Shown: piece after piece, positions 7,817-11,470 of the stretch
Position numbering within the stretch: the first letter of the stretch is position 1
Layout of the letters: the number at the start of each line of letters is the position of its first letter
Source of the DNA: JAUIEH01 sp964483375
GTDB lineage: Bacteria; Pseudomonadota; Alphaproteobacteria; Caulobacterales; Maricaulaceae
Direction of reading: 5' to 3'
Assembly: GCA_964483375.1 (NCBI GenBank)
Contig: CAZABJ010000070.1
Location: 1-11,470, forward strand
DNA length: 11,470 nt
The notes under the pieces: model-generated
What the model saw: only the letters and a program-made list of their open reading frames with translations
What the model was told of the DNA's origin: nothing
Databases searched by the model: none
Translations under genes and position numbers: made by a program

Positions 7817-8194
7817 ATGGCGCTTGATTTCGACAAAGTCAGAGAACTCATCCTCCACGTCCGCGCCTATGACGCGAAAGATGAGGTTCTGGACGGCTCC
7901 GGCGACCCGGAGTCAGGCGAAGACGCGGATCTGATGCGCACCAACGCCGACGATCCCGACCGGGCGGTGATGGCCCAACTCATCGCCGCGCTCGATGAAG
8001 ACGCCCAAGCCGAGCTCGTGGCGCTGTTCTGGGTCGGTCGCGGGGACTTCTACGCCGAGGAGTTCGAGGACGCCGCGCGGGAAGCCAAACGCAGCAAAAC
8101 CACCCCCACCGAAGACTATCTGCTCGGCGCCCCGCTTCTCGGCGATCACTTGGAAGCCGGCATTGACGCAATGGACCGGGAGGAGGACGCCTAG
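7817..8194 (+). CDS. DUF3775 domain-containing protein
   Basis: This small acidic protein of 125 residues resembles the DUF3775 family, whose function is not known to me. The recognisable part runs from about residue 50 to 118: a helix MAQLIAALDEDAQAELVAL (52-70), the block FWVGRGDF (71-78), and the ending YLLGAPLLGDHLEAGID (101-117). The N-terminal part (10-50) is rich in Asp and Glu. There is no signal peptide or membrane helix, so it is probably cytoplasmic. It follows the TetR gene by 24 bp with a strong ribosome binding site, which suggests one transcript, although it could also have its own promoter. The family call comes from remembered pattern similarity and needs a profile search. 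Confidence 0.75.
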   Translation: MALDFDKVRELILHVRAYDAKDEVLDGSGDPESGEDADLMRTNADDPDRAVMAQLIAALDEDAQAELVALFWVGRGDFYAEEFEDAAREAKRSKTTPTEDYLLGAPLLGDHLEAGIDAMDREEDA

Positions 8195-8223
8195 GGCACC
8201 ATCCGTTCCCTAAACCGCAGACC

Positions 8224-8243
8224 GGCGCTCAGAACGCTTTTTT
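8224..8243 (+). terminator. Possible weak rho-independent terminator after the DUF3775 gene
   Basis: A short stem (GGCG at 8224-8227 with CGC at 8235-8237 and a G-T pair) is followed at once by six T (8238-8243). It sits 30-50 bp after the DUF3775 stop, before the convergent membrane gene. The T-run is striking in this GC-rich DNA, but the stem is only about four pairs, so this is tentative. Confidence 0.25.
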
Positions 8244-8257
8244 CATCGGACTGCGCA

Positions 8258-8662
8258 TTAGCGCGTCGCGCCGGTCCGCGCGCCGGCGACCGCCCAGAGT
8301 AGGATGACGTAAAGCCCCGCATTCAAAACCGCGTTGAACCAGCCGCCCGACAGGATGGAGCCCACGCCGTCCAACACGAACCACACCGTGGCGCCGATAA
8401 AGAGCGCGCGCGGCAATGTCGCGCGGCCGGCGAGCGCCCACAGCATGGCGCCCCAGCCCGCCATCACGCCCCCGCCGATAGCGGCGAGCAGCCGGGCCGA
8501 ACCGTTGAGCGACTGAGCCCCGTCAAGCGGCCAGAATCCCAGATCGACAAAGAGCCGTAACACCCCGCTCGTCGCCGCCGGCGCTGCGGCGATAAACGCA
8601 ACGCCAAACAAAAGGAGAAGCCCCGCGACAATGCGCAAGCGCAAAACAAACGCGTCAGTCAT
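8258..8662 (-). CDS. Small four-helix integral membrane protein, function unknown
   Basis: The 134-residue product has four hydrophobic segments at about residues 8-29, 57-79, 85-104 and 109-127. Short loops contain SLNGSARLLAAIGGG (51-65) and WFVLDGVGSILSG (94-106). The overall size and helix pattern recall DUF4345-type and related small membrane proteins, but I cannot assign a family with confidence. No catalytic motif is evident. The open frame extends to 8800, but the added part is Arg-rich and overlaps the divergent regulator gene. I chose the ATG at 8662, which has GGAG 7 bases upstream (8670-8673, minus strand). It is divergent from the XRE-family regulator across 113 bp, which makes it a candidate target of that regulator, by inference from position only. 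Confidence 0.7.
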   Translation of the reverse strand: MTDAFVLRLRIVAGLLLLFGVAFIAAAPAATSGVLRLFVDLGFWPLDGAQSLNGSARLLAAIGGGVMAGWGAMLWALAGRATLPRALFIGATVWFVLDGVGSILSGGWFNAVLNAGLYVILLWAVAGARTGATR

Positions 8663-8775
8663 AACCTGTCTCCGGTTGATCCAAACCCGCGGGAAAGCTG
8701 GACGGCGCAGGGAGGCGCGGCAATTACGTCGGAGGTAAGCGCGCCGCGCCGCGCCTCGCGATAGGCTCCTCGCCG
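8663..8775. promoter_or_regulatory. Divergent control region between the membrane protein and the XRE regulator
   Basis: These 113 bp should hold both promoters. A perfect 10-bp inverted repeat (GAGGCGCGGC at 8712-8721, GCCGCGCCTC at 8748-8757) encloses a less GC-rich dyad TTAC-N7-GTAA (8724-8738). Either could be an operator for the adjacent helix-turn-helix protein. A GGAGG at 8731-8735 has no start codon close after it. The call rests on layout plus the repeats. Confidence 0.45.
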
Positions 8776-9570
8776 ATGACCGACGCCTCAACCACACCAC
8801 GCGCGCGCGCCGCGGCGGATTTCGGCGCCCTTTTGCGGGACTGGCGCGCGCGCCGCCGTCTCAGCCAACTCGCGCTTGCGCTCACCGCGGAAGTGTCGCC
8901 GCGACATCTCAGCTTCTTGGAAAGCGGACGCGCCAAGCCCAGCCGAGCGATGATCCTGCGGCTCGCCGAAGCGCTTGACGCGCCGCTTGCGGAGCGAAAC
9001 GCCATGCTTGAGGCGGCCGGCTTCGCGCGCGCCTTCCCCGCGGCCCCGCTTGGGGACGAAGCCCTGACGCCTGTCAGAGCGGCACTGCAACGGATGCTGG
9101 CAACCCACGCGCCGTATCCCGCCATGCTGATCGACCGTTACTGGACCCTCATCGAGGCCAATCAGGGCGCGGCTGCGTTTTTCGGCGACGCCGCAACGCC
9201 GGGCGTCAATGTGCTCGACGCCATGCAGAACAACCCGGCTGTTCGGGCGCGGATTGAAAATTGGGCCGAGGCCGCCCTCGCCGTGGCGGCGCGCATCAAG
9301 GCTGAATCGCGCCACGCGGGCGGCGATGCGCGCTTAGAGGCGATGGCCGCCGCCCTTACCAACGATCCCGCTTGTGCGGGAGCGGACCATCTCGCGCCCT
9401 CCCCGGGACAAGCCGCCTTCCCCCTTACGCTCCGGTTCGGCGACGCGGCGTTGTCATTTTTCACCGTCATCGCGTCGATCGGATCGCCGGTTGACGTCAC
9501 CGTCACCGATTTGCGGGTGGAGCTGTTCTACCCGGCGAACGCCGCCACGGAGGCCGCGTTCGCGGGGTAG
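8776..9570 (+). CDS. XRE-family helix-turn-helix regulator with MmyB-like ligand-binding domain
   Basis: The 264-residue product has two parts. Residues 16-71 form an XRE-type helix-turn-helix domain in the form typical of MmyB-like regulators: LLRDWRARRRLSQLALAL and then SPRHLSFLESGRAKPSRAMI, followed by LRLAEALDAPLAERNAML. Residues about 95-256 match the MmyB-like, PAS-related sensor domain, with APYPAMLIDRYWTLIEANQGA (112-132) and the terminal DLRVELFYPANAATEA (245-260). In this family the C-terminal domain is thought to bind a small, possibly fatty-acid-like ligand. Targets are usually neighbouring genes, so the divergent membrane protein is the obvious candidate. The ATG at 8776 is the only good start; its Shine-Dalgarno is weak. 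The last 45 coding bases, including the stop, lie in a large palindrome. Confidence 0.88.
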   Translation: MTDASTTPRARAAADFGALLRDWRARRRLSQLALALTAEVSPRHLSFLESGRAKPSRAMILRLAEALDAPLAERNAMLEAAGFARAFPAAPLGDEALTPVRAALQRMLATHAPYPAMLIDRYWTLIEANQGAAAFFGDAATPGVNVLDAMQNNPAVRARIENWAEAALAVAARIKAESRHAGGDARLEAMAAALTNDPACAGADHLAPSPGQAAFPLTLRFGDAALSFFTVIASIGSPVDVTVTDLRVELFYPANAATEAAFAG

Positions 9571-9572
9571 AA
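9526..9572. repeat. Near-perfect 21-bp inverted repeat across the 3' end and stop codon of the XRE gene
   Basis: The left arm is 9526-9546 and the right arm 9552-9572, with a 5-base loop ACGGA. 19 of 21 pairs match; the mismatches are at arm positions 9 and 18. The outer half is TTCTACCC / GGGTAGAA and the inner block GCGAACGC / GCGTTCGC. The right arm contains the TAG stop of the XRE gene (9568-9570). No T-run follows, so it is not a classical rho-independent terminator, although the hairpin would be very stable in RNA. The opposite strand reads a peptide almost identical to the C terminus (FYPANAAS.. against FYPANAAT..). Confidence 0.85.
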
Positions 9573-9747
9573 ACCGGCTATCGCCCTCGCCACAGGCGCG
9601 TTAGGCTGAGGATACGGGCGAGGGGCCCGGCCGCTCGCGGGCGAGGACGCCATGGCGAACCCCCTCCAAAAGGTTGGTTGCCTCAGCACGACGCGGCCAA
9701 GCGGTAATGCGAGCCCCGCAAGATGACGCGCCGCGCTTGGAAGTCTG
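9571..9747. other. GC-rich 177-bp gap with short direct and inverted repeats
   Basis: No gene is seen here on either strand. The sequence contains a 9-base direct repeat CGGGCGAGG at 9615-9623 and 9638-9646, an 8-bp inverted pair CCCTCGCC (9584-9591) with GGCGAGGG (9617-9624), a 7-bp pair GCTGAGG (9605-9611) with CCTCAGC (9681-9687), a 10-bp palindrome CGCCATGGCG (9648-9657), and CCAAGCG (9697-9703) with CGCTTGG (9734-9740). It must supply the promoter for the next gene and probably uvrB, and it could form a structured leader. I see no tRNA T-loop motif. Confidence 0.4.
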
Positions 9748-10215
9748 ATGCACGACACCCTGCCCGACCGACGCGCCCTGAAAGCGCAAGCGCGGCGACT
9801 GCGCGCGCAAGCCGCCCGGAACGGCCGCTCGCTCACGCACAGCCGATCGCTGGCGCTCATCGCCCGGCGCTATGGCTTTCGCAATTGGAATACGCTTCGA
9901 GCGGCGGCGGCGCCGCCGCTGAGGAGCGGTCCAGTCCTGGCCGGCGACCGCGTTCAAGGCGCGTATTTGGGGCGCGCCTTTGTCGGGCTCGTTGAAGACA
10001 CGCGTCCCGCAGGCTCTGAACGTTGGCGGATTGTCGTGCGCTTGGACACGCCCGTGGACGCCGCGGCGTCACCGCACTTCCAAGCGCTGCGGCGTCGGAT
10101 CTCTGCAACCGTCGACGACACGGGCGTGACCGCCGAACGCCTCTTGGACGGGACGCCTCAGCTCACCGTCCGTCGGGTTGATCGCCGCGCGCCACGCCCC
10201 ACACTACGTCCATGA
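9748..10215 (+). CDS. Small 'glyoxalase superfamily protein'-type protein
   Basis: The 155-residue basic product has an N-terminal pattern seen in proteins annotated as glyoxalase superfamily proteins: LKAQARRLRAQAARNGRSLT (residues 11-30), then HSRSLALIARRYGFRNWNTLRAA (31-53). The second half (about 62-143) has the companion region with GDRVQGAYLGRAFVGLVE (66-83) and a final DGTPQLTV (134-141). I do not see the metal-binding His/Glu set of real glyoxalase I, so an enzyme role is doubtful. The basic N-terminal helices could bind nucleic acid, which is inference. GGAAG (9739-9743) precedes the ATG at 9748 by four bases. The stop TGA (10213-10215) overlaps the uvrB ATG in the string ATGA, so the two genes are almost certainly on one transcript. 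Confidence 0.75.
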   Translation: MHDTLPDRRALKAQARRLRAQAARNGRSLTHSRSLALIARRYGFRNWNTLRAAAAPPLRSGPVLAGDRVQGAYLGRAFVGLVEDTRPAGSERWRIVVRLDTPVDAAASPHFQALRRRISATVDDTGVTAERLLDGTPQLTVRRVDRRAPRPTLRP

Positions 10216-11470
10216 GCGACAAAAAAAGCCTCTCCGACATTTCTCAGGCCGATTTCATTCTCGACGGGCAGGCGCCTGCCGAACCGCCGGCGACGGCGGC
10301 GGACTGGACGCCCCACCGTCCCGAGCGCGACTGGGAGAAGTCCGAAGGCGGCTTGGCGCTCAAGGTGGAGAGCGAATACGAACCCAAAGGCGACCAGCCC
10401 CGCGCGATAGACGAGCTGGTCGCGGGCGTGTCCGGCGATGAACAGGACCAGGTGCTGCTCGGCGTGACGGGCTCGGGCAAGACCTTCACCATGGCGAAGG
10501 TCATCGAAGCCGTGCAACGCCCCGCCCTGGTGCTCGCGCATAACAAGACGCTAGCCGCGCAGCTCTATGGCGAATTCAAGAAATTTTTCCCAGACAACGC
10601 TGTCGAGTATTTTGTTTCTTACTACGACTATTACCAGCCGGAAGCCTATGTTCCGCGCACCGACACCTATATCGAGAAAGAAAGCACGATCAACGAACAA
10701 ATCGACCGCATGCGCCATGCGGCCACCCGCGCCATTCTCGAGCGCGACGACGTGATCATCGTCGCCTCGGTGTCGTGCATTTACGGCATCGGCTCGGTGG
10801 AGACCTACACCTCCATGACCGTCACCCTGCGGCCGGGCGAGACCAAAGACCCGCGCGCGTTGATGAAGGAGCTGGTGGCGCTGCAATACACCCGTAACGA
10901 CGCCGCTTTTGAGCGTGGCGCCTTTCGGGTGCGCGGTGATGTGGTGGAGATTTTCCCCGCCCACTATGAAGACCGAGCTTGGCGTGTATCCTTCTTTGGC
11001 GATGAGATTGAATCTATTGCGGAGTTCGACCCGCTGACGGGCAAAAAGGCCGCCGAGCTGCCCAAGATCAAGCTCTACGCCAACTCCCACTACGTCACCC
11101 CGCGACCGACGCTGCATCAGGCCATCAACCAAATCAAACAAGAGCTGAAGGTCCGCCTGGACGTGCTCAACCAGCAGGGCAAGCTGTTGGAGGCCCAACG
11201 GCTCGAACAGCGCACGCAGTTTGATTTGGAGATGCTGGAGGCCACCGGTTCCTGTGCGGGCATTGAAAACTATTCCCGCTATCTCACCGGCCGCCGTCCC
11301 GGCGAGCCCCCGCCGACCATGTTTGAGTATCTGCCGGACAATGCGGTGGTGTTCGTGGATGAAAGCCACCAGACCATCCCGCAAATCGGCGGCATGTATC
11401 GCGGCGACTTCAACCGCAAGCGCACGCTCGCTGAGCATGGCTTCCGCCTGCCCTCCTGCATGGACAACCG
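10212..11470 (+). CDS. uvrB: UvrABC excinuclease subunit B, 3'-truncated by the window
   Basis: UvrB is the damage-verifying helicase-like subunit of nucleotide excision repair. It is loaded by UvrA and then recruits UvrC. The window holds 419 codons of an open frame that runs off the edge. GVTGSGKT (residues 84-91) is the Walker A motif. SYYDYYQPEAYVPRTDTYIEK (136-156) is the beta-hairpin that inserts between DNA strands. ENYSRYLTGRRPGEPPPTMFEYLP (352-375) is a family block. VDESH (382-386) is the Walker B/helicase motif II, followed by HQTIPQIGGMYRGD (386-399). The C-terminal helicase motifs V-VI and the UVR domain lie beyond the window. Compared with E. coli UvrB, about 45-50 extra residues precede EYEPKGDQPRAI; similar N-terminal extensions occur in alphaproteobacteria. 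No Shine-Dalgarno is seen before the ATG, which overlaps the upstream stop and fits translational coupling. Confidence 0.96.
   Translation, partial: MSDKKSLSDISQADFILDGQAPAEPPATAADWTPHRPERDWEKSEGGLALKVESEYEPKGDQPRAIDELVAGVSGDEQDQVLLGVTGSGKTFTMAKVIEAVQRPALVLAHNKTLAAQLYGEFKKFFPDNAVEYFVSYYDYYQPEAYVPRTDTYIEKESTINEQIDRMRHAATRAILERDDVIIVASVSCIYGIGSVETYTSMTVTLRPGETKDPRALMKELVALQYTRNDAAFERGAFRVRGDVVEIFPAHYEDRAWRVSFFGDEIESIAEFDPLTGKKAAELPKIKLYANSHYVTPRPTLHQAINQIKQELKVRLDVLNQQGKLLEAQRLEQRTQFDLEMLEATGSCAGIENYSRYLTGRRPGEPPPTMFEYLPDNAVVFVDESHQTIPQIGGMYRGDFNRKRTLAEHGFRLPSCMDN

Noticed and set aside
9601..9740. Possible tRNA or small structured RNA in the gap
   Set aside because: No T-loop GTTCGA motif, acceptor pairing or anticodon arm could be drawn.
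9528..9860. Minus-strand frame ending in a peptide like the XRE protein C terminus, suggesting a duplicated gene end
   Set aside because: The similarity is produced by the palindrome at 9526-9572 being read from the other strand. The rest of the frame is shadow sequence.
10551..11438. Minus-strand open frame of 295 residues antisense to uvrB
   Set aside because: The + strand reads clear UvrB with Walker A and DESH motifs across the whole span.

Overview
The window is GC-rich (about two thirds G+C by eye), densely coded DNA from an alphaproteobacterium. The assignment rests on the close match of GreA, TrxB (CATC active site), CarB and UvrB to alphaproteobacterial forms, and on a bacterial ELM1-family gene beside greA and trxB. 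I recall that arrangement from Caulobacterales and related orders, but nothing in the sequence fixes a genus. No tRNA, rRNA, CRISPR array, transposase, integrase or prophage gene is visible. This reads as ordinary chromosomal backbone with a few poorly characterised small genes.

Left part (1-3948, all +): the 3' three quarters of carB (pyrimidine and arginine synthesis), carrying an apparent one-base frameshift near 289-291; then greA (transcript cleavage factor) and an ELM1/DUF1022-family gene 3 bp after greA. The ELM1-family gene meets a convergent gene at a shared CTAG, so the two stop codons overlap.

Middle (3945-7117): a minus-strand gene for an exported, alpha-helical, TPR-like protein with six cysteines outside its signal peptide. 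It is divergent from trxB (thioredoxin reductase) across 188 bp. trxB in turn converges, 3 bp apart, on a minus-strand gene for a low-complexity protein with one C-terminal membrane anchor.

Right part (7118-11470): a TetR-family regulator, divergent from the anchored protein and followed after 24 bp by a DUF3775 gene with a strong Shine-Dalgarno. Next comes a minus-strand four-helix membrane protein, divergent from an XRE/MmyB-type regulator. The divergent gap holds a 10-bp perfect inverted repeat. The end of the regulator gene lies inside a 21-bp near-perfect palindrome that includes the stop codon. A 177-bp GC-rich gap follows, then a small 'glyoxalase superfamily'-type protein whose stop overlaps the uvrB start (ATGA). 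uvrB (excinuclease subunit B) runs off the right edge.

I see no clearly new multi-gene system. The points most worth a second look are the carB frameshift, the palindrome at the end of the XRE gene, the divergent control regions, the small gene coupled to uvrB, and the cysteine-containing exported protein facing trxB.
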